Shown: piece by piece, positions 8,524 to 17,855 of the stretch
How positions within the stretch are numbered: the first letter of the stretch is position 1
How the letters are laid out: every line of letters starts with the position of its first letter
Origin: Korobacter sp036501185
Lineage (GTDB): Bacteria > Acidobacteriota > Terriglobia > Terriglobales > Acidobacteriaceae
DNA length: 64,000 nucleotides
Assembly: GCA_036501185.1 (NCBI GenBank)
Contig: DASYAU010000138.1
Span: 1-64,000, forward strand
Reading direction: 5' to 3'
Notes under the pieces: model-generated
What the model was told of the DNA's origin: nothing
The model's database searches: none
Seen by the model: only the letters and a program-made list of their open reading frames with translations
Program-made: the position numbers and the translations under genes

Positions 8524-10059
8524 TTATTCGGATTTCTCTTCTGCGGCTTCGTCTTGTTCGGGGCGGAGGAGTGGGAAGAGGATTACGTCGCGAATCGACT
8601 TGCTGTTGGTGAGGAGCATGACGGTGCGGTCGATGCCGATGCCCATGCCGCCGGTGGGGGGCATGCCGTAGCTGAGCGCGCGGACGTAGTCTTCGTCCAT
8701 CTGGTGCGCTTCTTCGTCGCCTCTGGCGCGCTCGGCTAACTGCATTTCGAAGCGCTTGCGCTGCTCGATCGGATCGTTGAGCTCGCTGAAGGCGTTGCCG
8801 ATTTCCATGCCGGCGCAGAAGACTTCGAAGCGCTCCACCCACTCGGGATCTTCGCGGTGGTTCTTGCTAAGAGGCGAGATCTCGACGGGGAAGTCGTAGA
8901 GGATGGTCGGCTGGACGAGGTGCTCTTCGGCGAGCGCTTCGAACATCGCGGCGATGGTGACGCCCTTGGGTGCGCTGGATTGGAAGGGCATGAGCTTGAG
9001 CTCGCTGAGGTGTTTGCCCATCGCATTGACTTTCTCGAGGCTGGAGAAATCTTCGAAGGCAGGCTTGGGGCCGGCGCTTTCGGGCCAGTACTTGAGGATG
9101 GCGTCGCGCATGGAGAGACGTTCCATCTTGCTGAAGTCGAGGGTGAGGTCGCCGTACTGGACCGTCGTTCCGCCAGTGACTTCGGTTGCAAGGTTGCGAA
9201 ACAGTTCTTCGGTGAGGTTCATCAGGTCGAAGTAGTCCGCGTAGGCCCAATAGAACTCGAGCATGGTGAACTCGGGGTTGTGACGGGTGCTGATGCCCTC
9301 GTTGCGGAAGTTGCGATTGATTTCGTAGACGCGGTCGATGCCGCCAACGATTAAGCGCTTGAGATAGAGCTCGGGCGCGATCCGCAGGAAGAGGTCCATG
9401 TCGAGCGTGTTGTGGTGGGTGGTGAAGGGTCGGGCGGCGGCGCCTCCGTAGAGACGCTGGAGCATGGGAGTTTCGACCTCGACGAAGCCGCGGTCGTCGA
9501 AGAAGCGGCGCATGGACTGCAGGATTTTCGCGCGCTTGATGAAGACCTCGCGGACGTCGGGGTCCATGTTCATGTCCACGTAGCGGCGGCGGTAGCGCAG
9601 TTCGACGTCGGTGAGGCCGTGCCATTTTTCGGGGAGCGGCAGCAGGTCCTTGGCTAAGAAAGTAATTTCTTCGACGTGGACGCTGAGCTCGCCGGTGCGA
9701 GTGCGGAAGAGATAGCCGCGGGCGCCGATGAAGTCGCCGAGATCGAGGAGCTTGTAGAGGGCGAAACCTTTTTCGCCGACGTTGTCGAGGCGGACGTAGA
9801 GCTGGAGCTTTTTGCCGTTCTGCTGGAGATGGGCGAAGCCAGCCTTTCCCTGGCCGCGGATGGACATAAGGCGGCCGGCGACCTTCACATCAATGTGGTC
9901 GGCTTCGAGCTCCTCGGCAGTTTTTTCGCCGTACTTTTCCAAGATTTCGGGGAGGGTGTGGGTGGTCTCGTACTTGAAGGGATAGGCCTTCTGGCCGAGG
10001 GCTTCGATCTGCTTGAGCTTCTCGAGGCGTTGCTGGTAGATGCTGTCTTCTAACGACAC
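8524..10059 (-). CDS. lysS: Lysyl-tRNA synthetase, class II
   Basis: A 511-residue class II lysyl-tRNA synthetase that charges tRNA-Lys in the cytoplasm. An OB-fold anticodon-binding domain occupies about residues 60-160. The catalytic core follows: motif 2 is RNFRNEGISTRHNPEFTMLE and motif 3 is GGMGIGIDR with R478. Length is normal for the family. The start codon is GTG at 10059, with AAGGA upstream. The C-terminus ends in an acidic tail (DEAAEEKSE). It is divergent from nuoA of cluster I. Confidence 0.97.
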   Translation of the reverse strand: MSLEDSIYQQRLEKLKQIEALGQKAYPFKYETTHTLPEILEKYGEKTAEELEADHIDVKVAGRLMSIRGQGKAGFAHLQQNGKKLQLYVRLDNVGEKGFALYKLLDLGDFIGARGYLFRTRTGELSVHVEEITFLAKDLLPLPEKWHGLTDVELRYRRRYVDMNMDPDVREVFIKRAKILQSMRRFFDDRGFVEVETPMLQRLYGGAAARPFTTHHNTLDMDLFLRIAPELYLKRLIVGGIDRVYEINRNFRNEGISTRHNPEFTMLEFYWAYADYFDLMNLTEELFRNLATEVTGGTTVQYGDLTLDFSKMERLSMRDAILKYWPESAGPKPAFEDFSSLEKVNAMGKHLSELKLMPFQSSAPKGVTIAAMFEALAEEHLVQPTILYDFPVEISPLSKNHREDPEWVERFEVFCAGMEIGNAFSELNDPIEQRKRFEMQLAERARGDEEAHQMDEDYVRALSYGMPPTGGMGIGIDRTVMLLTNSKSIRDVILFPLLRPEQDEAAEEKSE

Positions 10060-10075
10060 AGTGATCCTTATATAT

Positions 10076-10105
10076 AGGTTTCAGTTTCAGGTGTCAGGCT
10101 TCAGG
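10076..10105 (+). repeat. Degenerate 7-bp tandem array
   Basis: The units AGGTTTC, AGTTTC, AGGTGTC, AGGCTTC and AGG follow each other with a period of seven (one unit is six). The array lies in the lysS-nuoA divergent spacer, just upstream of a TATATA before lysS. Three other spacers in this window hold comparable arrays. Confidence 0.7.
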
Positions 10106-10211
10106 AGAAGCCGGACGGGTGAAAGCTGAAAAATGCTGGCCCGAAGTGACGGGCGTCACAGCGCGATGAAATCGAACTTGTGATTATAAGGGACGGAGAG
10201 GAAGAGTTCTC

Positions 10212-10568
10212 ATGCCTCAGGTTTACGTTCCTATCTTTATATTCCTTGCGGTGGCGTTTGCGATTGGCGCAGGGACGTTGATGCTTTTTAAGCTGGTGCG
10301 GCCGTCAAAGCCGAGCAAGGTGAAGCTGATGCCGTATGAGTGCGGCATCGATCCGTTCGATTCGTCGCGGCAACGGTACACGATCCGGTTCTATATCGTG
10401 GCAATTCTGTTCGTGGTGTTCGACGTGGAAACCATCTTCCTGTTCCCCTGGGCAGTGCAGTTTAAGGCGCTGGGAGTTTTTGGGCTGGTCGAGATGCTGC
10501 TGTTTTTGGCGATTCTGGTGGCGGGGTACGTGTGGGTTTGGAAGAAGGGCGCGTTGGAGTGGATTTGA
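10212..10568 (+). CDS. nuoA: NADH-quinone oxidoreductase subunit A (cluster I)
   Basis: A 118-residue small membrane subunit of complex I, with three predicted transmembrane helices. The conserved loop after helix 1 reads PYECGIDPFDSSRQRYTIRF, including the invariant Cys region that moves during the catalytic cycle. Helix 2 contains FVVFDVETIFLFPWA. A purine-rich GGAGAGGAAGAG precedes the ATG. Unusually it is followed by a terminator-like hairpin and a 293-bp gap before nuoC; nuoB, which normally follows, is absent. Confidence 0.96.
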   Translation: MPQVYVPIFIFLAVAFAIGAGTLMLFKLVRPSKPSKVKLMPYECGIDPFDSSRQRYTIRFYIVAILFVVFDVETIFLFPWAVQFKALGVFGLVEMLLFLAILVAGYVWVWKKGALEWI

Positions 10569-10573
10569 GAAAC

Positions 10574-10603
10574 AGTGATTAGTGGTTAGTGATTAGTGAT
10601 TAG
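10574..10603 (+). repeat. 7-bp tandem array behind nuoA
   Basis: Four exact-period units AGTGATT, AGTGGTT, AGTGATT, AGTGATT begin six bases after the nuoA stop and run into the terminator hairpin. Confidence 0.8.
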
Positions 10604-10605
10604 GG

Positions 10606-10634
10606 AAGGCGACTTCGGGCCGCCTTTTTATTTT
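10606..10634 (+). terminator. Intrinsic terminator after nuoA
   Basis: Stem AAGGCG (10606-10611) with CGCCTT (10621-10626), followed by TTTTTATTTT. This should stop or attenuate transcription before nuoC. The remaining bases to 10861 hold no convincing ORF. Confidence 0.65.
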
Positions 10635-10861
10635 GTTGAGAAATGCCATGTACCACGTTGGTTGGAGCGATTTGCGCGGGTGGCGGGATCGTGTTGGGAG
10701 ATGCGTGGAGGCAGCATGAATGGCGCAGTCGGCGATCGATTGTGATGGTCGTCACACGCCGACGTGACCTGTGTCGCTTCAGACTACATGGGGTGGTTGG
10801 TACAAAAGAACAGTCGATGGGGAGCAACACCAATCGCTAAGCAGAAAAGGCACAGAAACAG

Positions 10862-11584
10862 ATGCCAGACGAAAAATCTGAATTGGAGAAAATACCGGCG
10901 GTAACGGCCGCGAAGGCCGAGACCACGCCGACCGCATCGAGCACCCCGCCAAGCGCAAAAGCGGCGCTCGTCGGGGACCCCACACCCTCCCCCACTCCCC
11001 CAGTAAAACCGGCAGTTCCGGCAGCTGCGAAGCCTGCGGCTGCGGTGGCAAAACCGGCTGCACCGGCGGCCCCGCCGAAACCTGCGCCCATCGCGTGGGA
11101 AAGCCCGCTGGTGGCGGGATTGAAACGGCAGTACGGGTCGGGGATCCGCGAGGCGGCGAGTTACCTGAAAGACAAATACCTGGTGGTGGATAAATCGATT
11201 GTTTTCGATGTGCTGAACCATATGCGCGACGAGCAATTCGATTACTGCGTGGACATTACCGCGGTGCATTGGCCGAAGCGGGAAGAGCAGTTCGACGTGA
11301 TCTACATCCTGTATTCGTTCGAGAAAAACGAGCGGGTGCGGGTGGAGACCACGATCAAGGATGGCGAAAAGGTTCGCAGCGCATACAGCTTGTGGCCAAC
11401 GTCGGACTGGCTGGAGCGCGAAGTCTTCGACATGTATGGAATCGAGTTCACGGAGCATCCGGGGCTGAAGCGGATTTTGCTGCCGGAGGGGTGGACGGGG
11501 CATCCGCTGCGGAAGGATTACGGGATCCGCCAGCAAGACCAGGCATGGGTGAAGCAGAACATCGGAATCGAGAGCGGCCAATGA
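10862..11584 (+). CDS. nuoC: NADH-quinone oxidoreductase subunit C (cluster I) with Ala/Pro-rich N-terminal extension
   Basis: A 240-residue hydrophilic connecting subunit of complex I. The conserved NuoC fold starts near residue 80 and ends in the 30-kDa-subunit signature EREVFDMYGIEF...HPGLKRILLPEGW...HPLRKDY. The first ~78 residues are low-complexity, rich in Ala, Pro, Lys and Thr (for example PAAAKPAAAVAKPAAPAAPP), and have no counterpart in the 165-residue NuoC of cluster II. The stop overlaps the nuoD start (ATGA). The ATG at 10862 gives the full extension; no good internal start lies at the domain border. Confidence 0.93.
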   Translation: MPDEKSELEKIPAVTAAKAETTPTASSTPPSAKAALVGDPTPSPTPPVKPAVPAAAKPAAAVAKPAAPAAPPKPAPIAWESPLVAGLKRQYGSGIREAASYLKDKYLVVDKSIVFDVLNHMRDEQFDYCVDITAVHWPKREEQFDVIYILYSFEKNERVRVETTIKDGEKVRSAYSLWPTSDWLEREVFDMYGIEFTEHPGLKRILLPEGWTGHPLRKDYGIRQQDQAWVKQNIGIESGQ

Positions 11585-12720
11585 CGACAGCGACCTTTAC
11601 TCCCGATCTTGACGGCAAGACGTTTCTCGATTCGAACGAGATGGTCCTCAACATGGGGCCGCAACATCCGTCGACGCACGGGGTGCTGCGGGTGATTTTG
11701 AAGCTCGACGGCGAGAAGGTGCTGGGCACGGAATGCGTGATCGGGTACCTGCATCGCGGAGTGGAAAAGATTGCCGAGAACCGGACGTACGCGCAGTTCA
11801 ACCCGTACGTGGACCGGATGGATTACATCGCGGCGGTGAGCAACGGGCTCGGTTATTGCGAGGCCGTGGAAAAGCTGATTGATGTACAGGCGCCGCCGCG
11901 GGCGCAGTTCCTGCGGGTGATTTTGACGGAACTGAACCGGCTGGCGAGCCACCAGGTTTGGCTGGGCACGCATGCGCTCGATATAGGCGCGATCACGCCG
12001 CTGTTCTACCTGTTCCGCGATCGCGAAGAGATCCTGAAGATTTTCGAGAAGTACTGCGGCGCACGGTTGACGACGCATGCGTTCCGCATTGGCGGCTGCA
12101 TTTACGAGGCGTACGACGGCTTCGAAAAAGACGTTCTGAATTATTGCGACGGGCTCGGGGCGAAGATCGATGAGTACGAAGGGCTGCTGACGGGGAATCG
12201 CATCTGGGTGCAGAGAACCAAGGGCGTGGGGATCCTGAACGCGGCGGATTGCAAGGCGCTGGGCGTAACTGGGCCGGTGCTGCGGGCAGCGGGCGTGAAG
12301 TGGGACCTGCGAAAAGCGCAGCCGTACGCGGCCTACGACCAAGTGGACTTCGAAATTCCGACCGGCGAGAACGGCGATACGTTCGACCGGTACATGGTGC
12401 GCATTCAAGAGATGCGGCAGTCGGTGCGGATCATTCGGCAGGCGGTGGAGAAGCTGCCGGCTGGGCCGACGATGGCGAAGGTGCCGAAGGTGCTGAAGCC
12501 GCAGGCGGGACGGATTTATCACTCGATCGAAGCGCCTAAGGGCGAACTCGGATATTTCATCGTGAGCGACGGCTCAACGCAGCCCTACAGGGTGCGGGTG
12601 CGGCCTCCGTCATTTGTGAACTTGCAGGCGCTGGACAAGATGGTGCGCGGCGCGCTGATCGCCGATGTAGTGGCCGTAATCGGCACGCTGGACATCGTGC
12701 TGGGTGAGGTGGACCGGTGA
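11581..12720 (+). CDS. nuoD: NADH-quinone oxidoreductase subunit D (cluster I)
   Basis: A 379-residue 49-kDa-type subunit, which forms the quinone-reducing site with NuoB. The N-terminal signature MVLNMGPQHPSTHGVLRV is intact, as is the quinone-site histidine region. ATG 11581 overlaps the nuoC stop by 4 bp. The frame is open further upstream, but that stretch is an overlap with nuoC in another frame. It is separate from NuoC, unlike the fused enterobacterial form. The stop overlaps a GTG start for nuoH. Confidence 0.96.
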   Translation: MTTATFTPDLDGKTFLDSNEMVLNMGPQHPSTHGVLRVILKLDGEKVLGTECVIGYLHRGVEKIAENRTYAQFNPYVDRMDYIAAVSNGLGYCEAVEKLIDVQAPPRAQFLRVILTELNRLASHQVWLGTHALDIGAITPLFYLFRDREEILKIFEKYCGARLTTHAFRIGGCIYEAYDGFEKDVLNYCDGLGAKIDEYEGLLTGNRIWVQRTKGVGILNAADCKALGVTGPVLRAAGVKWDLRKAQPYAAYDQVDFEIPTGENGDTFDRYMVRIQEMRQSVRIIRQAVEKLPAGPTMAKVPKVLKPQAGRIYHSIEAPKGELGYFIVSDGSTQPYRVRVRPPSFVNLQALDKMVRGALIADVVAVIGTLDIVLGEVDR

Positions 12721-13996
12721 TCTCACAGATGTTGGGATACCTGAAGGGAAGCGGAACGCCGGGCGAATACGGCTCGATGCTGTGGGCGACGATTTACATC
12801 GTGGTGATCTTCCTGGTGTGCAGCGTGGCCGTGATGCTGATGACCTACGCCGAGCGGAAGATCCTGGCGCACATGCAGATTCGGCTTGGGCCGATGCGTG
12901 TGGGTCCGCACGGATTGCTGCAGCCGATTGCCGATGCGTTGAAGCTGCTGATTAAAGAAGACATCGTGCCGGACGGCGCCGACAAGTTCCTGTTCTGGAT
13001 GGCGCCGGTGACGGTAATGATGACGGCGTTCACCGGATACCTGGTGATTCCGTTCGGCAAAGAGCACGCGGTGACGAACATGAACATCGGCGTGCTGTTC
13101 ATGCTGGGGATTTCATCGCTGGGCGTACTGGCGGTAGTGATGGCCGGGTGGTCGTCGAACTCGAAATACGCGCTGATGGGCGGCTTGCGGTCGGCGGCGC
13201 AGATGGTGAGTTACGAAGTGGCGATGGGGCTGGTGGTGGTGAGCGCGTTGATGATGACGTCGCTGAAAACCGGCACCGGCACGATGAGCATGATCGGGAT
13301 CGTGGAAGCGCAGCAGGCGCAGGGATCGTGGTTCATCTTCAAATTTTTCCCGTTCGGGCTGATCGCATTTGTGGTGTTTGCGATTGCGATGGTGGCGGAG
13401 ACCAACCGCGCGCCGTTCGACTTGCCGGAAGCGGAGAGCGAACTGACAGCCGGGTTCCACACCGAGTACAGCGGGTTTAGGTGGTCGTTGTTCTTCCTCG
13501 GCGAGTATGTAGCGATGATCGGCGTTTCGTCGATCGCAGTGACGTTGTGGCTGGGCGGATGGCTGCGGCCGTTCCCGAATGCGCTGGGCGGCGCGACGTG
13601 GGACACGGCATTCTCCTGCTTTCCGGGAATTTTGTTCTTCGTGCTCGCGGCGGGATGCTTTATCGGCTTCGCACGGATGCCGCACAAGCCGGCTTCAAGG
13701 TGCAGAGCATCGGGCTGGGTGTGTTCGGCGTGCTGCTGGGAATGATCGGCGCGGCACTGCTGATTCCGGCGGTGTGGGTGCGGGTGCAGGACATCTTCTG
13801 GTTCTCGGCGAAGGTCGGCATATTTATGTACCTCTACATCTGGTATCGCGGAACGTTTCCGCGTTACCGGTTTGACCAACTCATGAAGATTGGCTGGAAG
13901 GTGCTGCTGCCGGCGTCGCTGGCGGTGTTGATTGCCGTCGGCGTGGTTGGCGTGTGGCCGGATGTGGTGAAGGGATTGATGGGGGTGGCGCGATGA
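12717..13996 (+). pseudogene. nuoH: NADH-quinone oxidoreductase subunit H (cluster I), interrupted by an apparent frameshift
   Basis: NuoH is the membrane subunit that joins the quinone site to the proton-pumping arm. The first frame runs from GTG 12717 (YAERKILAHMQIRLGPMRVGP; ETNRAPFDLPEAESELTAGF) to the segment GFARMPHKP near 13690, then drifts into nonsense and stops at 13745. Typical NuoH C-terminal sequence continues in the -1 frame from AGFKVQSIGLG through DIFWFSAKVGIFMYLYIWYRG to a stop at 13996. One missing base near 13689-13691 (two Gs where three would give KPGFKVQ) explains both halves. The repaired product would be 426 residues. It could be a real lesion, a sequencing error or recoding. 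The end overlaps nuoI. Confidence 0.82.
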
Positions 13997-14447
13997 GCAT
14001 CGCACCGCTGCTTCGCAAAATCTTCCTGGTGGATTTGCTGAAGGGGCTTTCGATTACGTTCCGATACCAGGACCCGAAGGATTGCCAGACGGCACAGTAT
14101 CCACAGGAGCGGCCGGAGATTGCGGACCGCTATCGCGGGCAGCCGCTGATGAAGCTGGATGCGGACGGCAAGTCGTTGTGCATCGGCTGCAATTTGTGCG
14201 CGCTGGCGTGTCCGGAAAATTTGATTTCGATGAAGAGCGACCGCGACCCGGTGACCAAGAAGAAGGTCATGACGACCTATGTGTACGACGTGAGCCGGTG
14301 CATGTTCTGCGGACTTTGCGAAGAGGCGTGCCCGACGGAGTCGCTGAAGCTGGGCCAGGGATACGAGATGGCACTGTACAGCCGGGAGGGCATGGTGCTC
14401 GACCGCGAGGTGCTGGAACACCGCACAGATCCGGAGCCGTACGAGAA

Positions 14448-14451
<4 letters not shown>
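13993..14451 (+). CDS. nuoI: NADH-quinone oxidoreductase subunit I (cluster I)
   Basis: A 152-residue ferredoxin-like subunit carrying the two [4Fe-4S] clusters (N6a/N6b) that pass electrons to NuoB. Both binding motifs are complete: CIGCNLCALACP and CMFCGLCEEACP. An N-terminal amphipathic helix, LVDLLKGLSITFRY, fits membrane docking. The ATG at 13993 overlaps the restored nuoH stop by 4 bp. This is the only nuoI in the window; cluster II has none. Confidence 0.96.
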
Positions 14452-14957
<506 letters not shown>

Positions 14958-14960
14958 GCG

Positions 14961-15266
14961 ATGGCGGAAATTGGAACCATGCATTACCTGGTTGTGGCCG
15001 CGATGCTGTTCATTCTCGGCGTGGTGGGAGTGGTGACGCGGCGCAACGTGGTGATCATTCTGATGTCGATTGAGCTGATCCTGAATGCCGTGAACCTGAA
15101 TCTCGTCGCGTTCTCGCGGCTTTATGGACTGCACGGGCAGGTGTTTTCGATCTTCGTGATTGTGGATGCGGCGGCGGAAGCGGCCGTTGGACTGGGAATT
15201 GTGATCGCGTTCTTCCGGAATAAAGAGACGGTGAACGTGGATGAAGTCGACCTCTTGAAGTGGTAA
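14961..15266 (+). CDS. nuoK: NADH-quinone oxidoreductase subunit K (cluster I)
   Basis: A 101-residue subunit with three helices. Conserved features are RRNVVIILMSIELILNAVNL in helix 2, with the glutamate of the proton path, and DAAAEAAVGLGIVIAFFR in helix 3. The start lies 3 bp after the nuoJ stop, so the two are translationally coupled. Confidence 0.96.
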   Translation: MAEIGTMHYLVVAAMLFILGVVGVVTRRNVVIILMSIELILNAVNLNLVAFSRLYGLHGQVFSIFVIVDAAAEAAVGLGIVIAFFRNKETVNVDEVDLLKW

Positions 15267-15279
15267 CGGGCGGACGAAA

Positions 15280-15675
15280 ATGTTGACAGTCGAAAACGTG
15301 GAAGAAGCTGTGAGCCTGGCACTGCACGACCAGGCGCCGGCGCAGCGCGATGAGCGCGAGGTGTTCGAGGTGCCGCTGGGGAAAAACGGCGGAGGAACGC
15401 TGGCCGCGACGGTGTGGGGCACGCATACGTTTGAAAAGGAAGTTTGGGAGCACCGGACCGAAATCGCGAGCGAGATCGAGCAGTTGCTGGACCACCGGTA
15501 TCCGGGAACGAAGGTGCAGGCGACGAGAAAGTTCCTCATCGGCTTCCCGGCGATCAGCTTAGACATCAAGTTTCCCGACGAATTTAAGTACGAAGGCCCC
15601 TGGACAGTGTTTGTTCCCAAGGATCCGACTGCGGAAGAGATCGCAGAGTGGACCGCGAAGTGTGACGGGAATTAG
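15280..15675 (+). CDS. Unknown 131-residue soluble protein within complex I cluster I
   Basis: I do not recognise a family. The gene sits 13 bp after nuoK and 8 bp before nuoL, on the same strand, so it is co-transcribed with complex I. The product has no signal peptide and no transmembrane helix. It is acidic, with a Glu-rich N-terminus and segments EVWEHRTEIASEIEQLLDHR and FPAISLDIKFPDEFKYEGPW. Codon use matches the neighbours. It is absent from cluster II. It could be an accessory or assembly factor, but that is only an inference from position. Confidence 0.8.
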   Translation: MLTVENVEEAVSLALHDQAPAQRDEREVFEVPLGKNGGGTLAATVWGTHTFEKEVWEHRTEIASEIEQLLDHRYPGTKVQATRKFLIGFPAISLDIKFPDEFKYEGPWTVFVPKDPTAEEIAEWTAKCDGN

Positions 15676-15683
15676 GTAAAGCT

Positions 15684-17813
15684 ATGTTCTTCCTGAAGAC
15701 TATCTGGTTGATTCCGTTACTCCCCGCACTCGGCGCGGCGACCATGTTCTTCTTCGGCCGCAAGCTGGACGACGAACACGACAAGAAGTGGGTGAACGGC
15801 ATTTGCGTTGGCGTGGTGGTACTGGCCTTCCTGTGGAGCTGCCTGGCGGTTTTCCAGTACACGCAGTATTCGGCGGTGGAGCATAAGCCGTTCGAGAAGA
15901 TCGTGTACACCTGGCTGGGATCGAACACGGGGCTGACGACGTTTAAGACGGCGAGCGGCGCGGCGGCGGAGTTCAAGGCCGAGGCGGGATTTTTACTCGA
16001 TCCGTTGTCGTCGATTTGGCTGTTGTTCGTGACCGGCGTGGGCATGCTGATCCACATTTATTCGACCGGCTACATGAAACATGATGGTGGGTACTACCGG
16101 TTCTTCGGGTACCTGAACCTTTTCATGTTCTCGATGCTGACGCTGATCCTGGGGAACAATTTCGGCATGATGTTTGTGGGGTGGGAGGGCGTGGGATTGT
16201 GCTCCTACCTGCTGATCGGGTTCTACTTCAAGAAGAAGTCGGCAAGCACGGCGGCGAACAAGGCATTCATTACAAACCGCATTGGCGATGCGGGCGTGCT
16301 CATCGGCATGTTCACGATCGCGTGGTATTTCGGGTCAATCAATTTTGTGAAAGTGACGGAGATCGCGCGCAGCGGGATGTTCCACACGGGCGATTACTGG
16401 ATCACATTCGCGACGATTGCGCTATTCATTGGAGCTTGCGGTAAGAGCGCGCAGCTTCCTTTATATGTTTGGCTGCCGGACGCGATGGAGGGTCCGACGC
16501 CGGTGAGCGCGCTGATCCATGCGGCGACGATGGTGACGGCGGGCGTGTACATGGTGGCGCGGGCCAACGCGCTGTACATCCTGGCGCCAAAAGCCATGAT
16601 GGTGGTGGCAATTGTCGGAGCGCTGACGGCGATTTTTGCCGCGAGCATTGGGCTCGTCCAGAACGACATTAAGCGGGTGCTGGCGTATTCGACAGTCTCG
16701 CAACTTGGATACATGTTCCTGGCGCTCGGACTGGGCGCGTTTACGGCGGGCGTGTTCCACGTGTTCACCCACGCGTTCTTCAAGGCGCTGTTGTTCCTTG
16801 GATCCGGTTCGGTGATCCACGCGATGAGCGGCGAGCAGGACATGCGCTTCATGGGCGCGCTGCGGAAGAAGATCCCGGTAACGTTTGGCACCATGCTGGT
16901 GGGAACGCTGGCGATTGCGGGTATTCCGCCGCTGGCGGGCTTCTTCTCGAAAGACGAGATTTTGTGGCAGGCGTGGTCGTCGCACGGCGGGACGTTCCGC
17001 GCTCTGTGGGCAATTGGCTTCGTGACGGCCTTGATGACCAGCTTCTATATGTTCCGGCTGGTGTACCTCACGTTCTTCGGCCAGCCGAGGATGAGCCACG
17101 AGGTGGAGCATCACGTGCACGAGTCGCCGAAGAGCATGACGGGGCCGCTGGTGGTGCTGGCGATCTGCGCGGTGTTCGCGGGATTCCTCGGAGTGCCGCA
17201 TAGCTTGGGTGGATCGAACCGGTTCGAGAAGTTCCTGGAGCCTGTGTTTGCGAATGAGCTGACAGTGGCGAAAGAAGCTGCGGTCCCAGAGAAGGCTCCT
17301 GCGAAAGAAGAGAAGAGCGAGCCGATTGAGTATTTGCTGATGGCGGCTTCTGTTGGAGCGGCCGCGCTGGGCTGGTTCATGGCGAACCGGTCGTACGGGA
17401 AGGCCGACAAGGAGTTCAAGGAGCCGATCCGCGAGTTCTCGCAGCCGGTGTACAACACGCTGCTCAACAAATATTACGTCGACGAGGCGTACGACTACAC
17501 GGTGCTGGGTCGCAAGACGATTGGCGACGTGCGGCTGGGCGCGCTCGGATTGGGCGAAGGGCTCTGGAAGTTCGATGCCACGGTGGTGGATGGCGGGGTG
17601 AACGGCGCAGGCTGGCTGACGCGGTTTGCAGGCGCGGTCTCGAGCTGGTGGGACAAGTGGATTATCGATGGCGTGCTGGTGAATGGTCCGGCGATTTTGA
17701 CGCGGATCACTTCGTATCCGGTGCGCCTGGTGCAGTGGGGACTGGTGCAGTGGTACGCGCTGGTGATGGTGGTGGGCGTAGTGGGATTCGTTTGGTACTA
17801 CGTCGTTAGATAG
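15684..17813 (+). CDS. nuoL: NADH-quinone oxidoreductase subunit L (cluster I)
   Basis: A 709-residue antiporter-like proton-pumping subunit at the distal end of the membrane arm. The core has the Proton_antipo signature: FVGWEGVGLCSYLLIGF, then LPLYVWLPDAMEGPTPVSALIHAATMVTAGVYM, with the usual Glu, Lys and His of the pumping channel. A charged linker rich in Ala, Glu and Lys (AKEAAVPEKAPAKEEKSE, about residues 530-550) splits the C-terminal part, where the lateral helix and last transmembrane segment lie. Confidence 0.97.
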   Translation: MFFLKTIWLIPLLPALGAATMFFFGRKLDDEHDKKWVNGICVGVVVLAFLWSCLAVFQYTQYSAVEHKPFEKIVYTWLGSNTGLTTFKTASGAAAEFKAEAGFLLDPLSSIWLLFVTGVGMLIHIYSTGYMKHDGGYYRFFGYLNLFMFSMLTLILGNNFGMMFVGWEGVGLCSYLLIGFYFKKKSASTAANKAFITNRIGDAGVLIGMFTIAWYFGSINFVKVTEIARSGMFHTGDYWITFATIALFIGACGKSAQLPLYVWLPDAMEGPTPVSALIHAATMVTAGVYMVARANALYILAPKAMMVVAIVGALTAIFAASIGLVQNDIKRVLAYSTVSQLGYMFLALGLGAFTAGVFHVFTHAFFKALLFLGSGSVIHAMSGEQDMRFMGALRKKIPVTFGTMLVGTLAIAGIPPLAGFFSKDEILWQAWSSHGGTFRALWAIGFVTALMTSFYMFRLVYLTFFGQPRMSHEVEHHVHESPKSMTGPLVVLAICAVFAGFLGVPHSLGGSNRFEKFLEPVFANELTVAKEAAVPEKAPAKEEKSEPIEYLLMAASVGAAALGWFMANRSYGKADKEFKEPIREFSQPVYNTLLNKYYVDEAYDYTVLGRKTIGDVRLGALGLGEGLWKFDATVVDGGVNGAGWLTRFAGAVSSWWDKWIIDGVLVNGPAILTRITSYPVRLVQWGLVQWYALVMVVGVVGFVWYYVVR

Positions 17814-17855
17814 GCATTTTTCGCGGCAATGGCCGCATGGTGAACGGAATTACTT

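Noticed and set aside
10574..10603. CRISPR-like repeats
   Set aside because: Units of seven bases without spacers are simple tandem arrays; no cas genes are present.
10569..10861. Hidden nuoB in the nuoA-nuoC gap of cluster I
   Set aside because: The gap is only 293 bp, too short for NuoB, and shows no CxxC or related motif in any frame.
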